Below, piece by piece: positions 27,246 through 37,283 of a stretch of DNA of 64,000 nt. The notes below the pieces were generated by a model. The model saw nothing but the letters and a program-made list of their open reading frames with translations, did not search any database and was not told the DNA's origin. Each line of letters opens with the position of its first letter. The stretch's first letter is position 1. The DNA is taken from NCBI RefSeq assembly GCF_003337485.1, contig NZ_QPJJ01000009.1, forward strand, positions 112,471 through 176,470, in the 5' to 3' direction. Source of the stretch: Saliterribacillus persicus (GTDB lineage Bacteria > Bacillota > Bacilli > Bacillales > Amphibacillaceae). Both the position numbers and the translations under genes were made by a program.

Positions 27246-27680
27246 ATGAAGCTATATTCAAGTATATACTTAAGTATTTTTCTGTTATTATTGACGGCCT
27301 GCCAAGCAGAAGAAAATAAACAATCACAACCAATTCAACAACGTTCTGAATTAAATTATGTGAGTCAGAATGAGGATTCAAAAGATATTGGCAATACACA
27401 AAAACTGTCTGTAACTGAACCGACTTCTAAAGATATTGAAAATATAAGGATAGAGATAGAATCCATAGAAGAAGTAAAGGTTGCTCAAGTGCAAGTACAG
27501 CAAGATAAAATGTACGTTGGTGTTTCTATGCATCCAGAAGTAGATCCATTAGAAGCGGATTATGTGCAAGGGGTTATTGAAGCGTTATTAGATGATATAT
27601 CTCCAAATGTAGATAGAGAAGTTTCCGTTAATGCGAGCCATTTATGGCAAATGCGTAATTTAGATGGAATAGGTAAATAA
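27246..27680 (+). CDS. coxA: YhcN/YlaJ-type sporulation lipoprotein, CoxA-like
   Basis: A 144-aa lipoprotein. The signal peptide ends with the lipobox LLTAC at about 16-20, with Cys20 as lipidation site. A low-complexity Gln/Ser linker follows, then a YhcN/YlaJ-type domain (about 75-140, IESIEEVKVAQVQVQQDKMYVGVSM). Position after the safA-like gene matches CoxA, a spore cortex protein of B. subtilis. Translation may be limited by the hairpin overlapping its ribosome-binding site. Confidence 0.78.
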   Translation: MKLYSSIYLSIFLLLLTACQAEENKQSQPIQQRSELNYVSQNEDSKDIGNTQKLSVTEPTSKDIENIRIEIESIEEVKVAQVQVQQDKMYVGVSMHPEVDPLEADYVQGVIEALLDDISPNVDREVSVNASHLWQMRNLDGIGK

Positions 27681-27836
27681 GATATACTTTTGATCTTTTC
27701 TTCAAGCTCTGGCTCTGGGTAGCTTGTTATTTTCAATAATCTGTTCTTATGGTAAAGTATAGATTAGATTGTGAATTAACTAGCTATCATTCATTACTGA
27801 GCATAAAATAAAGAGTTTAGAGAGAGGAGTTTTTTT

Positions 27837-28586
27837 ATGGCAGGACATTCAAAATGGAAAAATATCCAGCGGAGAAAAAATGCACAAGATGCAAAGCGTG
27901 GAAAAGTTTTTATGAAATTAGCTAAAGACATATACATTGCAGCAAAACAAGGTGGAGGAGATCCTGAGATGAATCCCTCTTTACGTCTAGCTGTAGATAA
28001 AGCGAAAGCAAGTAACGTGCCAAACGAAAATATAGATCGTGCCATCAAGAAAGCTACAGGTGATTTAGATGGTGCAAACTATGAAGAGCTTATCTATGAA
28101 GGCTATGGACCTGGAGGAGTAGCTGTCATGGTTGAAGTTTTAACTGATAATAAAAATAGAACGGCTTCAGAATTGCGTCATGCTTTTAGTAAGAATGGTG
28201 GTAATTTAGGAGAAAATGGTTGTGTAGCTTTCATGTTTAATCGTAAGGGCTATATTGTAATTGAGCAGTCTACCACAGACGCTGATGAAGACACGATGAT
28301 GCTTGAAGTCATGGAAGCTGGTGGAGAAGAAATGGAAACTTCAGAAGGAGCGTATGAAATTTACACGGAACCTGAGGATTTTCAATCTGCCAAAGAACAA
28401 TTAGAAGAAAATGGATATACTTTAGAGACAGCAGAAATTACAATGATTCCTGAGACATTATCAGAAGCTTCAGAAAAAGATGCACTTAAAATGGTGAAAC
28501 TGGTTAATATGCTTGAAGAAATGGAAGATGTGCAAGAAGTGCATCACAATTTGGATGCGGACGAAGAAATATTAGTTCAAATTTAG
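27837..28586 (+). CDS. yebC: YebC/PmpR family protein
   Basis: A 249-aa cytoplasmic protein beginning [22 protein letters not shown] without its usual longer breaks, the unmistakable YebC N-terminus. Central [19 protein letters not shown] and [15 protein letters not shown] motifs are present. Some family members act as transcription regulators; others bind ribosomes and ease translation of proline stretches. Which applies here cannot be told. Synteny with B. subtilis yrbC is kept. A weak CAAGCT/AGCTTG hairpin lies upstream near 27704-27726. Confidence 0.95.
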   Translation: MAGHSKWKNIQRRKNAQDAKRGKVFMKLAKDIYIAAKQGGGDPEMNPSLRLAVDKAKASNVPNENIDRAIKKATGDLDGANYEELIYEGYGPGGVAVMVEVLTDNKNRTASELRHAFSKNGGNLGENGCVAFMFNRKGYIVIEQSTTDADEDTMMLEVMEAGGEEMETSEGAYEIYTEPEDFQSAKEQLEENGYTLETAEITMIPETLSEASEKDALKMVKLVNMLEEMEDVQEVHHNLDADEEILVQI

Positions 28587-28699
28587 TGACATTTTTTCAT
28601 TGATTTGTCAAATAATATACACAATATTCCCCTTTAGACAACCTCTATAACTGTTATGATGAACACATAGAACTTATCTTACTCAAAGAGGTGTTTGAA

Positions 28700-29020
28700 A
28701 TGATGATTCAAAAAGAATGGGCACTTAAGGAACAACCAAATGAACTAAAAGAGAGTGCTGATTGGTTGAAAAACATTGAATCTACGGATCAAGAGTATTA
28801 TGTTATTTATCAAAAGCAAGAAGGCAAGGATCGTGAGTTTAAATTCAATAAGGTTAAGGAACTAGATAATGAAACATTTAAGTTTTCTTATCATTTAGAG
28901 AATGAACTTGAAGGAGTTCGTTACTATAGTGGTGAAGATATTGTTTTAGATAATGAAGATATTATACATGTATTCAAAATCGACCCAAAAGATTATGATT
29001 TTCTAGTTTTTACCGACTAA
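28700..29020 (+). CDS. Small acidic protein, not recognised
   Basis: A 106-aa soluble, acidic protein with no signal peptide, membrane span or cysteine. It is rich in Glu/Asp/Lys and aromatic residues and has several short beta-strand-like stretches (EYYVIYQKQEG, GVRYYSGEDIVLD, DYDFLVFTD). Start ATG 28700 has aaagaggtg 6 nt upstream, and a strong terminator overlaps its last codons, so it is a real monocistronic gene between yebC and bofC. I do not recognise the family and assign no function. Confidence 0.7.
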   Translation: MMIQKEWALKEQPNELKESADWLKNIESTDQEYYVIYQKQEGKDREFKFNKVKELDNETFKFSYHLENELEGVRYYSGEDIVLDNEDIIHVFKIDPKDYDFLVFTD

Positions 29021-29040
29021 TTATTAGTCGGTTTTTTTTT
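29011..29040 (+). terminator. Terminator of the small acidic protein gene
   Basis: CCGACTAA (29013-29020) pairs with TTAGTCGG (29024-29031) with a 3-nt loop and nine Ts. Confidence 0.92.
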
Positions 29041-29143
29041 ATGGAAAGCAAAACCATAAATTTTTTACTCAGAAGTTCAAGCGAAGTAGTGAAAATTCAT
29101 TGTACGAAGTAAAAGAAAAACTAATATATGCGCTAAAGAATGA

Positions 29144-29180
29144 ACGAAAGCAAGTTTTTACAATGGAACTTTGCTTTCGT
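29144..29180. repeat. 10-bp perfect inverted repeat upstream of bofC
   Basis: ACGAAAGCAA (29144-29153) is the exact inverse of TTGCTTTCGT (29171-29180). No T tract follows, so a terminator is unlikely. It lies about 70 bp before the bofC start and could be an operator or an mRNA hairpin. The surrounding 200 bases hold nothing else I recognise. Confidence 0.6.
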
Positions 29181-29247
29181 ATAAAAATTAAATCTATTGT
29201 CCAAACTATAATTAGAAGGCTCACATTCTATTTATGGGGTGGGAAAT

Positions 29248-29802
29248 ATGAAAAAAAAACACACGAAAATATTTTTTATGTTCCTTATTTTGGTTTGTAC
29301 TGGTTGGTTTTTATCCGTTTATTTATTAGGAAATGAACCAGACAGTAAAATACAAGAGACGGTAAATGAACCAGTGATCGCTCAATCTCCACTCGAAATG
29401 AAGGTTATTATACAGAAACATTATATTGATGGACAAATTGAAGAGGATTCTTTTAACGAAGTGATAGAATCGATGCAAGATTTTTGGTCAATGTATAGTG
29501 GTTTTGAAGTAGTTGATCAAACCCAAGAAGAAATAATTTTTAAACAAGAGATAAATGATATATCACCTACGATCAAAGAAAATGGTTATTTTGGGCTGCA
29601 AAATAACATTTTAACAATCTTCGAGGGCAAACCAACTGAGGAAAGAGTTATAGATGCTTTCTATCCGGTTAGTACAGACGAGTTAAAAAGTAGTACGTAT
29701 GAAAACTTAGAAAAAGGGATCAAAATAGATTCAAAAAAGACTTTTCTTCAGATTCTCAAAAGGTATCCAAAATCAAAAGAAAAGTCTCAATCAATGTCCT
29801 AA
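29248..29802 (+). CDS. bofC: Forespore checkpoint protein BofC
   Basis: A 184-aa protein with a signal sequence or anchor (residues about 5-27, IFFMFLILVCTGWFLSVYLL). A beta-grasp-like domain comes first (about 50-95, MKVIIQKHYIDGQIEED), then the IKENGYFGLQNNILTIFEGKP stretch and the C-terminal domain. BofC inhibits the SpoIVB signalling protease in the forespore intermembrane space, thereby delaying pro-sigma-K cleavage by the SpoIVFB also encoded in this window. ATG 29248 fits ggggtgg better than GTG 29239. Confidence 0.88.
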   Translation: MKKKHTKIFFMFLILVCTGWFLSVYLLGNEPDSKIQETVNEPVIAQSPLEMKVIIQKHYIDGQIEEDSFNEVIESMQDFWSMYSGFEVVDQTQEEIIFKQEINDISPTIKENGYFGLQNNILTIFEGKPTEERVIDAFYPVSTDELKSSTYENLEKGIKIDSKKTFLQILKRYPKSKEKSQSMS

Positions 29803-29805
29803 ACT

Positions 29806-29838
29806 AAAGGAGCGGTAAACACTATCGCTCCTTTAATC
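29806..29838. terminator. Bidirectional terminator between bofC and the MFS gene
   Basis: AAAGGAGCG (29806-29814) pairs perfectly with CGCTCCTTT (29826-29834). It sits between convergent genes and overlaps the 3' end of the minus-strand transporter. Confidence 0.85.
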
Positions 29839-30988
29839 TTGTATATCGGTAGCTGAGAAAAATGGCGATGGTAGCAAGAAATGTAATACTTGCCATTATT
29901 CTATACATGTTTTCTGAGCCGAGGGAAGTGAAAATACTGCCGCCAACTGTACCACCGACTGCTCCCCCTAAACCAAAACAAACGGAAGTTAGTAATGCCT
30001 GACCCGTACTCCTTAAATGATTAGGTACGAAGCTAACAGCCGTTTGTAAGGCTACTAACCAGAATAATCCAAAAGTGATTCCTTGTGTAAGCTGTAATGC
30101 TGTAATTATTTCAGGCGAATCTATTAATCCATACAGTAACCAGCGAATCGTATAGAAGATAGCAATCAATCCTAATAAAAATAAGTGATTGTAATGCATT
30201 ATTCGCTGTGAGAGGTAATAAAAAACAGGGACTTCACTAAAGGCTGCTAGTGCCCAGGCAAGTCCTATTAGTAATTCAGTTCCTCCTAATTCTTCTAAGT
30301 GCAGAACAATCATCGTATCATTCATACGGTGCGGGATCATCACTAAAAAACATAGAAATAGAAAATACATAAAATTTTTATTTTTTAATATTTGCTTCAC
30401 ACCTTGAAGGCTAACTGGAGTAGAGGATTGATTTTTATCTTTTAGAAATATAGTTAAAATAATCGTACCCAACATCAATATCCAAAAAAGAATATAAATT
30501 TTATCAATGCCAATAAAAGATAGAACGGGTCCTGAAATAACTGCTGTTATCGCAAAGCCGATAGAGCCCCATAATCTAATCTTTCCATACTGATTTTGCC
30601 TCTTTTCCCCTAAACTTTTAATCACCATACTGTCGATCAAAGGGGTGGAGGGTGATAATGCAAAATGAAAAGCGATAAAAGATATGAAAACAACTATAAA
30701 TTCTCCACTAAAAAAGATAGTAAAGGTTGTGGCAATAACTGCAAAGTATAAAATAATTAGTATCCCTTTTATCGTTTTATACTTATCACTTAGATATCCG
30801 ACGAAGGGCTGAGCAATAATACTCACCATAGGCGCAATTCCCATGATCATTCCTATTTCAACTGGGGAAAAATTTCGAAAATACAAAAATAATGGTAAGA
30901 AGGGAAGTATGATGCCTTTACTGCTCATATTTAAAAAAGTAAGTGCTTTCAAAAAACTTATTTGCTTTTTCCATTCCATATTTGACAT
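29822..30988 (-). CDS. MFS transporter, LacY/PPP-like family
   Basis: A 388-aa protein with about twelve hydrophobic segments. The N-terminal loop carries the major-facilitator motif variant QPFVGYLSDKYKT between spans 2 and 3. The architecture resembles the MFS_1-like/phenylpropionate permease branch. The substrate is unknown. The B. subtilis counterpart region between bofC and ruvA also carries an MFS gene (csbX), but the sequences may not be orthologous. It is transcribed away from the oxidoreductase gene at 31108. Confidence 0.85.
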   Translation of the reverse strand: MSNMEWKKQISFLKALTFLNMSSKGIILPFLPLFLYFRNFSPVEIGMIMGIAPMVSIIAQPFVGYLSDKYKTIKGILIILYFAVIATTFTIFFSGEFIVVFISFIAFHFALSPSTPLIDSMVIKSLGEKRQNQYGKIRLWGSIGFAITAVISGPVLSFIGIDKIYILFWILMLGTIILTIFLKDKNQSSTPVSLQGVKQILKNKNFMYFLFLCFLVMIPHRMNDTMIVLHLEELGGTELLIGLAWALAAFSEVPVFYYLSQRIMHYNHLFLLGLIAIFYTIRWLLYGLIDSPEIITALQLTQGITFGLFWLVALQTAVSFVPNHLRSTGQALLTSVCFGLGGAVGGTVGGSIFTSLGSENMYRIMASITFLATIAIFLSYRYTRLKER

Positions 30989-31107
30989 CCTCTGTTTACA
31001 TATGATTGTATCAATGTATCATAGAAGGAAGGCTGTATCATGTAATATGCTCTAAAATTGTCGAAAAAAATCGTAAAGTTTATTATAGAAGAATGAGGAG
31101 AATCTAT

Positions 31108-32226
31108 TTGTCTAAATATATTGTTATTGGTGCTGGAATTTTAGGAGCTTCAGCAGCCTATCATCTAAGTAAAGAGGGGAAAGATGTTACTGTTATTGAT
31201 AGGTTTGATAAAGGTCAGGCTACAGAGGCCGGGGCTGGTATTATTTGTCCCTGGTTAACCAATAGAAAAAATGAAGATTGGTTTAAGCTTGTCACGGAAG
31301 GTGCCGCGTATTATCCGCGTTTAATTAAAGATTTGAATGGGTTAGGGATAAAAGATATAGGTTACGATCAGGTTGGCGCTATAAATATTTTTGACACAGA
31401 TGAAAAGTTAGATCAAAAATATAAAATAGCCAAAGAAAGACAACAGCAATTTCCTGAAATGGGTAAAGTATCGAAGCTTTCTTCTAAAGAGGCGCAGGAA
31501 CTTTTCCCTCTCCTATCTGATGAATTTGGCGCGATTCATATTAGCGGAGGAGCAAGAATTAGCGGAAAAAATATAAGAAATGCATTGCTATTAGCTACAG
31601 AAAAAAATGGAGCTAAACTTTTAAAAGATAATGCTAAATTAACAGCTAATAAAACGGGAAATGTTAGTGTCCATGTAGATGGAAAAACCTATCCGTCAGA
31701 TAAAGTTATTATTACTGCAGGTGTGTGGGCGGAAGAATTATTAAACCAACTCGGATTCAATCTTTCTATAAGTAGTGAAAAAGCACAGATACTACATCTG
31801 TCTATGCCAGAGCAGAAAGTGAAAGTTTGGCCGGTAGTGATGGCTCCTTTTGGACAATATATGCTAAGTTTAACGCCGGATCGAATCTTGATAGGTACAA
31901 CACAGGATACGAATGATACTACTTCACTATCAACTGTTAAAGGTGTGGAAAGTATTTTAGATAAAGCTCTTCATATAGCACCAGGTATTAAAAATGCGAC
32001 ATATATGGAGACAAAAGTAGGTTTTAGACCTTTTTTCAAGAAGGCTATACCGGCAATTGGCTACCTTCCTGGTTATTCGAATATTCTTTTTGCAAATGGA
32101 TTAGGTGCCTCTGGCCTTACAAGTGGTCCTTATATTGGTAAAGAATTAGCTTGCTTAGCTGTAGAAAATAAAACGGAATTAAATTTAGATAGCTTTACAT
32201 TAGAACATGTAGTTTCCAAAAGATAA
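31108..32226 (+). CDS. FAD-dependent oxidoreductase, DAO family
   Basis: A 372-aa flavoprotein of the glycine/D-amino acid oxidase family. The N-terminal dinucleotide-binding motif VIGAGILGASAAYHLSKEG is followed by VTVIDRF, with the acidic residue at the end of strand 2. The second FAD contact GFRPFFKKAIPAIG appears near 305-320 and a C-terminal GLGASGLTSGPYIGK closes the fold. TTG 31108 has tgaggag 7 nt upstream. Substrate is not evident; it lies alone next to a divergent MFS transporter, which might bring in a substrate (speculative). Confidence 0.85.
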   Translation: MSKYIVIGAGILGASAAYHLSKEGKDVTVIDRFDKGQATEAGAGIICPWLTNRKNEDWFKLVTEGAAYYPRLIKDLNGLGIKDIGYDQVGAINIFDTDEKLDQKYKIAKERQQQFPEMGKVSKLSSKEAQELFPLLSDEFGAIHISGGARISGKNIRNALLLATEKNGAKLLKDNAKLTANKTGNVSVHVDGKTYPSDKVIITAGVWAEELLNQLGFNLSISSEKAQILHLSMPEQKVKVWPVVMAPFGQYMLSLTPDRILIGTTQDTNDTTSLSTVKGVESILDKALHIAPGIKNATYMETKVGFRPFFKKAIPAIGYLPGYSNILFANGLGASGLTSGPYIGKELACLAVENKTELNLDSFTLEHVVSKR

Positions 32227-32274
32227 GTATTATACACTTTTTAGATTCTTGTAATTATGAAAGGTTTATTTATA

Positions 32275-32288
32275 CGAACGTACGATTG
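32275..32288. promoter_or_regulatory. LexA/DinR-like SOS box before ruvA
   Basis: CGAACGTACGATTG matches 12 of 14 positions of the Bacillus SOS box CGAACRNRYGTTYG-type consensus. It sits about 42 bp before ruvA, which is part of the SOS regulon in B. subtilis. Confidence 0.65.
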
Positions 32289-32329
32289 TATGTTAAAATA
32301 TATAAAAAGAGATTGAAAGGGAGAAATGA

Positions 32330-32929
32330 ATGATTGCCTATGTTAAGGGAATAATTGAAGAAATTACAGATACCGCTGTACATATTGAAGCAAATGGAAT
32401 TGGCTATGAGGTAATAAGTGCCAATCCTTTTATTTTTCAATCATATATAGGAAAAGAGCAAAAAATATATACCTTTCATTATGTGAGAGAAGATACACAA
32501 GTACTATATGGCTTTAAGAAGCCGGAAGAAAAAACATTATTTTCTCAAATATTAAATGTATCTGGAATTGGTCCAAAGGGGGCACTTGCTATTCTTGCTT
32601 CTACCTCTGTGAAAGATTTTGTAATAGCGATTGAACAAGAGGACGAAAAGTTTTTAACAGGATTTCCTGGAGTAGGAAAAAAAACTGCCAGACAAATGAT
32701 TCTAGACTTAAAAGGAAAATTACCTTTTCAATATCAATCCACAAATGATAATCTGTTTACGGAGCAAGATACAAATGAAAACATAGCGTTACAAGAAGCA
32801 AAAGAAGCACTGAAAACTTTAGGATATTCCGATAAAGAAATAAAACAGGTACTACCAATTATTCAACAAGAACCAGATTTAGAAGCGGATGTTTATATTC
32901 GAAAAGCTTTAGCTCAGCTTATGAAGTAA
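32330..32929 (+). CDS. ruvA: Holliday junction DNA helicase subunit RuvA
   Basis: A 199-aa junction-recognition protein. The N-terminal OB fold (1-62, MIAYVKGIIEEI) is followed by two helix-hairpin-helix motifs (VSGIGPKGALAIL and FPGVGKKTARQMILDLKGKL) and a C-terminal domain (about 150-199) that contacts RuvB. It targets RuvB to recombination intermediates. It is the first gene of ruvA-ruvB-DUF2905-queA-tgt-yajC and has a LexA-like box upstream. Confidence 0.97.
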   Translation: MIAYVKGIIEEITDTAVHIEANGIGYEVISANPFIFQSYIGKEQKIYTFHYVREDTQVLYGFKKPEEKTLFSQILNVSGIGPKGALAILASTSVKDFVIAIEQEDEKFLTGFPGVGKKTARQMILDLKGKLPFQYQSTNDNLFTEQDTNENIALQEAKEALKTLGYSDKEIKQVLPIIQQEPDLEADVYIRKALAQLMK

Positions 32930-32948
32930 CTAGAAAGGCGGTTATAGG

Positions 32949-33950
32949 ATGGAAGAAAGAATGGTTTCTAGTGATCAAAAGGAAGAAGATTTAAACAACG
33001 AACTTAGCTTACGTCCTTCGAATTTATTACAATATATTGGTCAAGATAAAGCTAAAGAAAACTTAGCTATTTTCATAGAAGCTGCTAAACTTCGAAATGA
33101 ACCTCTCGACCATGTGTTGTTGTATGGTCCCCCTGGACTTGGAAAGACCACGATGGCTGCAATTATCGCAAACGAGATGGGGGTGCAGTTTAAAACAACA
33201 TCTGGCCCAGCTATTGAAAGAACGGGTGACCTCGCCGCGATTCTTTCATCATTAGAGATTGGGGACGTTCTCTTTATCGATGAAATTCATCGCTTGCCAA
33301 GAGCTGTTGAAGAAATACTGTACCCCGCGATGGAGGATTTCTGTCTAGATATTGTTATTGGTAGTGGCCCAAGTGCAAGGTCCGTTCAATTAGACTTACC
33401 TCCATTTACTTTAGTTGGGGCAACTACAAGAGCTGGGTTATTATCTGCACCATTACGTGATCGTTTTGGAGTTTTAAGCAGGTTAGAATTTTATGAAACA
33501 AAAGATTTGTGCGCGATAGTGGAACGTACTTCAGACATATTTGAAGTAACTATTGATAAAGAAGCGGCTATAGAAATTGCGAGAAGATCAAGAGGCACAC
33601 CCCGAATTGCAAACCGATTACTTAAACGGGTCAGAGATATTTCTCAAGTGAGAAGAGAACCATCCATTAGCATTGACACAACGAGAAAAGCCCTTCAAAT
33701 GTTACAAGTGGATCAAGAAGGACTTGATCATATAGATCATAAACTTTTACTTGCCATTATTGAAGGATTTCAAGGTGGTCCAGTAGGAATAGACACACTT
33801 GCGGCAACAATCGGAGAGGAATCACAAACGATAGAAGATGTATATGAACCATTTTTATTACAACAGAGCTTTATTCAAAGAACGCCAAGAGGAAGAGTTG
33901 TGACACCAAAAGCATATAGTCATTTAAATATGGAGGTGCCAAAATCTTGA
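32949..33950 (+). CDS. ruvB: Holliday junction DNA helicase motor RuvB
   Basis: A 333-aa AAA+ branch-migration ATPase. Walker [10 protein letters not shown] (about 60-68), Walker [11 protein letters not shown], sensor 1 in [10 protein letters not shown], arginine finger in [15 protein letters not shown], and a C-terminal winged helix (about 255-333, [16 protein letters not shown]) are all visible. Its last bases overlap the next start. Together with RuvA it forms the branch-migration complex. Confidence 0.98.
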   Translation: MEERMVSSDQKEEDLNNELSLRPSNLLQYIGQDKAKENLAIFIEAAKLRNEPLDHVLLYGPPGLGKTTMAAIIANEMGVQFKTTSGPAIERTGDLAAILSSLEIGDVLFIDEIHRLPRAVEEILYPAMEDFCLDIVIGSGPSARSVQLDLPPFTLVGATTRAGLLSAPLRDRFGVLSRLEFYETKDLCAIVERTSDIFEVTIDKEAAIEIARRSRGTPRIANRLLKRVRDISQVRREPSISIDTTRKALQMLQVDQEGLDHIDHKLLLAIIEGFQGGPVGIDTLAATIGEESQTIEDVYEPFLLQQSFIQRTPRGRVVTPKAYSHLNMEVPKS

Positions 33951-34147
33951 CGGAGATGGGAAAAATCTTTATTGTAATAGGGGTTGTATTAATTATCGTA
34001 GGTCTATTATGGGGATTTATTGGAAAACTACCTGGTGATATATCTTTTAAAAAGGGTAACTTTTCTTTTCATTTTCCTATCATGACTTCTATTATAGTGA
34101 GTATTATATTATCTCTTATTTTTTTCATTATTAGTCGTTTTCGATAG
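33947..34147 (+). CDS. Small membrane protein, DUF2905 family
   Basis: A 66-aa protein with two membrane spans (about 6-24 and 43-64) joined by a short loop with [19 protein letters not shown], the DUF2905 signature. Start TTG 33947 overlaps the ruvB stop and has ggaggtg 8 nt upstream. It commonly sits between ruvB and queA in Bacillaceae. No function is established. Confidence 0.85.
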   Translation: MTEMGKIFIVIGVVLIIVGLLWGFIGKLPGDISFKKGNFSFHFPIMTSIIVSIILSLIFFIISRFR

Positions 34148-34160
34148 AAGGAGTAAGGCA

Positions 34161-35192
34161 ATGAATATTGAAGATTTTGATTTTGAGCTACCTGAAGAAT
34201 TAATAGCACAAACACCGCTTATAGATCGCACCGCATCAAAAATGATGGTTTTACATGCGGCTGAAAATACAATAAGTCATGAACGATTTTACAATATTAG
34301 TAACTATTTAAAGCCTGGTGATTGTTTAGTATTAAATGATACCAAGGTTTTACCAGCTCGACTGTATGGAAGTAAAACAGATACTAATGCTAAAGTTGAA
34401 GTTTTATTGTTAACACAGGAACAAGACGATAATTGGGAAGTACTTGTAAAGCCTGCCAAAAAAGTGAAAATAGGAACAACGATCACTTTTGGAGATAACA
34501 AATTAACTGCAACATGTATCAAAGAATTAGAGCATGGAGGAAGGATTCTCCGTTTTTCTTACTCAGGTATTTTTTATGAGGTGTTAGATGAGCTTGGTGA
34601 AATGCCACTACCTCCTTACATCAAAGAACAGTTGCCTGACAAGGACAGATATCAAACTGTTTTTGCAAAAGAACAAGGTTCAGCGGCAGCTCCAACAGCA
34701 GGTTTGCATTTTACAGAAGAGCTTTTAGATGAAATTAAATCGAAGGGTGTAGAAATCGCATTTATAACTCTGCACGTAGGATTAGGCACTTTTAGACCTG
34801 TAAGTGTTGAAACAATTGAAGATCATCATATGCATGCTGAATTCTATCGAATGACGAAAGAAACAGCAGACCAATTAAATCAGGTTAAGAAAAAAGGTGG
34901 AAGAGTTATTTCAGTTGGCACAACTTCAACTCGAACACTTGAAACAATTGCTCGTGACCATCATGGTGAATTTAAAAACTGTAGTGGATGGACGGATATT
35001 TTTATTTATCCACCATATACTTTTAAAGCTATTGATGGTTTGATAACTAATTTTCATTTACCTAAATCAACCCTCATTATGCTTATAAGTGCATTTGCTG
35101 GTAGAGAGTTTATTTTAAATGCATACCAAGAAGCTGTAAAAGAAAAATATCGATTCTTTAGCTTTGGAGATGCGATGTTAATATTTAAGTGA
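34161..35192 (+). CDS. queA: S-adenosylmethionine:tRNA ribosyltransferase-isomerase QueA
   Basis: A 343-aa enzyme that transfers and isomerises the ribosyl part of AdoMet onto preQ1-tRNA to give epoxyqueuosine at position 34. The N-terminus [19 protein letters not shown] is diagnostic, as are [26 protein letters not shown] and the late [20 protein letters not shown]. It works directly after Tgt, encoded next. Confidence 0.97.
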   Translation: MNIEDFDFELPEELIAQTPLIDRTASKMMVLHAAENTISHERFYNISNYLKPGDCLVLNDTKVLPARLYGSKTDTNAKVEVLLLTQEQDDNWEVLVKPAKKVKIGTTITFGDNKLTATCIKELEHGGRILRFSYSGIFYEVLDELGEMPLPPYIKEQLPDKDRYQTVFAKEQGSAAAPTAGLHFTEELLDEIKSKGVEIAFITLHVGLGTFRPVSVETIEDHHMHAEFYRMTKETADQLNQVKKKGGRVISVGTTSTRTLETIARDHHGEFKNCSGWTDIFIYPPYTFKAIDGLITNFHLPKSTLIMLISAFAGREFILNAYQEAVKEKYRFFSFGDAMLIFK

Positions 35193-35200
35193 AGAAATGA

Positions 35201-36355
<1,155 letters not shown>

Positions 36356-36373
36356 AAAGGGGGAGGGAATATA

Positions 36374-36640
36374 ATGGAAGCTATTCTACTAAATTTAGCA
36401 CCGATTATTTTAATGATCGTTATTTTTTACTTTTTACTCATTAGACCACAGCAAAAGAAACAAAAGCAAGTGCGTCAAATGCAATCAGATCTTAAAAAAG
36501 GTGATAAAATTGTAACGATTGGTGGTATGCATGCTACTGTTCATGCGTTAGATGAAAATACCGTAGTAGTTACAAGTACAGATGGTACAAAACTTACATA
36601 TGATCGTTCATCAGTGAGAGAAATTGTAAATCCAGACTGA
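36374..36640 (+). CDS. yajC: Preprotein translocase subunit YajC
   Basis: An 88-aa single-span membrane protein: hydrophobic segment at about 8-24, the family motif YFLLIRPQQKKQK, and a small soluble domain with GDKIVTIGGMHATV. It associates with SecDF in the Sec translocon; secDF lies 4.7 kb downstream. It ends the ruvA-led operon and is followed by a terminator. Confidence 0.95.
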   Translation: MEAILLNLAPIILMIVIFYFLLIRPQQKKQKQVRQMQSDLKKGDKIVTIGGMHATVHALDENTVVVTSTDGTKLTYDRSSVREIVNPD

Positions 36641-36669
36641 TTTTAACCAAGCATAGTAAGTAAAAGAAG

Positions 36670-36705
36670 AAGTCCTTCTACTCAATCGTAGAAAGGACTT
36701 TTTTT
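36670..36705 (+). terminator. Terminator after yajC
   Basis: AAGTCCTTCTA (36670-36680) pairs with TAG-A-AAGGACTT (36689-36700), followed by seven Ts. Confidence 0.9.
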
Positions 36706-36732
36706 AATTTGCCAAATTTACATTTGTTTTCA

Positions 36733-37128
36733 TTAGTAATTGTTATGGGACTCTGGTGTAGATGTTTGGGAAATATTGACGCTTATGATTGCGCCGAAAA
36801 TACAAAGGAGTAAATAAGCGAGATGTTGTACAACTTGTGGCACGGAGAATAGTTCATGTTGCGATTGAAATTGATAAATAAAGAGAAAAAAAGAAAAGCT
36901 TAAGCTTGTCGAAGCACCAATCCACCATGCCTTTCTTTTTGCCTTAAGACCTGCTACAAAACCTCCTATCCATAATGCCACAAAGCTAATGATTAAAGTC
37001 GACCACATTAAAGTTCCCTCACCCAGGGATGTAAAGCGAAAAATCATTGCCAGAATTATACTCGAGAATATAAAAATTGAAAAAATCGCTAACCAACCAT
37101 ATAAAACACCTTTAAGATGATTCATCAT
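36733..37128 (-). CDS. yrzE: TIGR04086-type membrane protein, YrzE-like
   Basis: A 131-aa integral membrane protein with four hydrophobic segments. The GFVAGLKAKRKAWWIGA stretch in the middle is characteristic of the TIGR04086 family, found beside yajC in Bacillales. It lies on the opposite strand, convergent with yajC. No biochemical role is known. Confidence 0.82.
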   Translation of the reverse strand: MMNHLKGVLYGWLAIFSIFIFSSIILAMIFRFTSLGEGTLMWSTLIISFVALWIGGFVAGLKAKRKAWWIGASTSLSFSFFLFIYQFQSQHELFSVPQVVQHLAYLLLCIFGAIISVNISQTSTPESHNNY

Positions 37129-37283
37129 ATTCCTCCTTTTGAAGTATGTAGTTGTTATAGCTTATGCTAGTCCGAATTAAATAAGAAGTAAGACAACGTC
37201 ATTGAATAGTTCTACACAATTAAGAATATAGTGAAGTATATATTTAAATAATATTCGGTCACTGAATTGTTAGGGGGAAAAAA

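Noticed and set aside
29100..29336. A 78-aa ORF overlapping the bofC start
   Set aside because: It is out of frame with bofC, has no ribosome-binding site, and shows no coherent protein features.
29822..32226. A horizontally acquired island formed by the MFS transporter and the FAD oxidoreductase
   Set aside because: Base composition looks like the neighbours, no mobile-element traces were seen, and B. subtilis also carries an MFS gene at this place.
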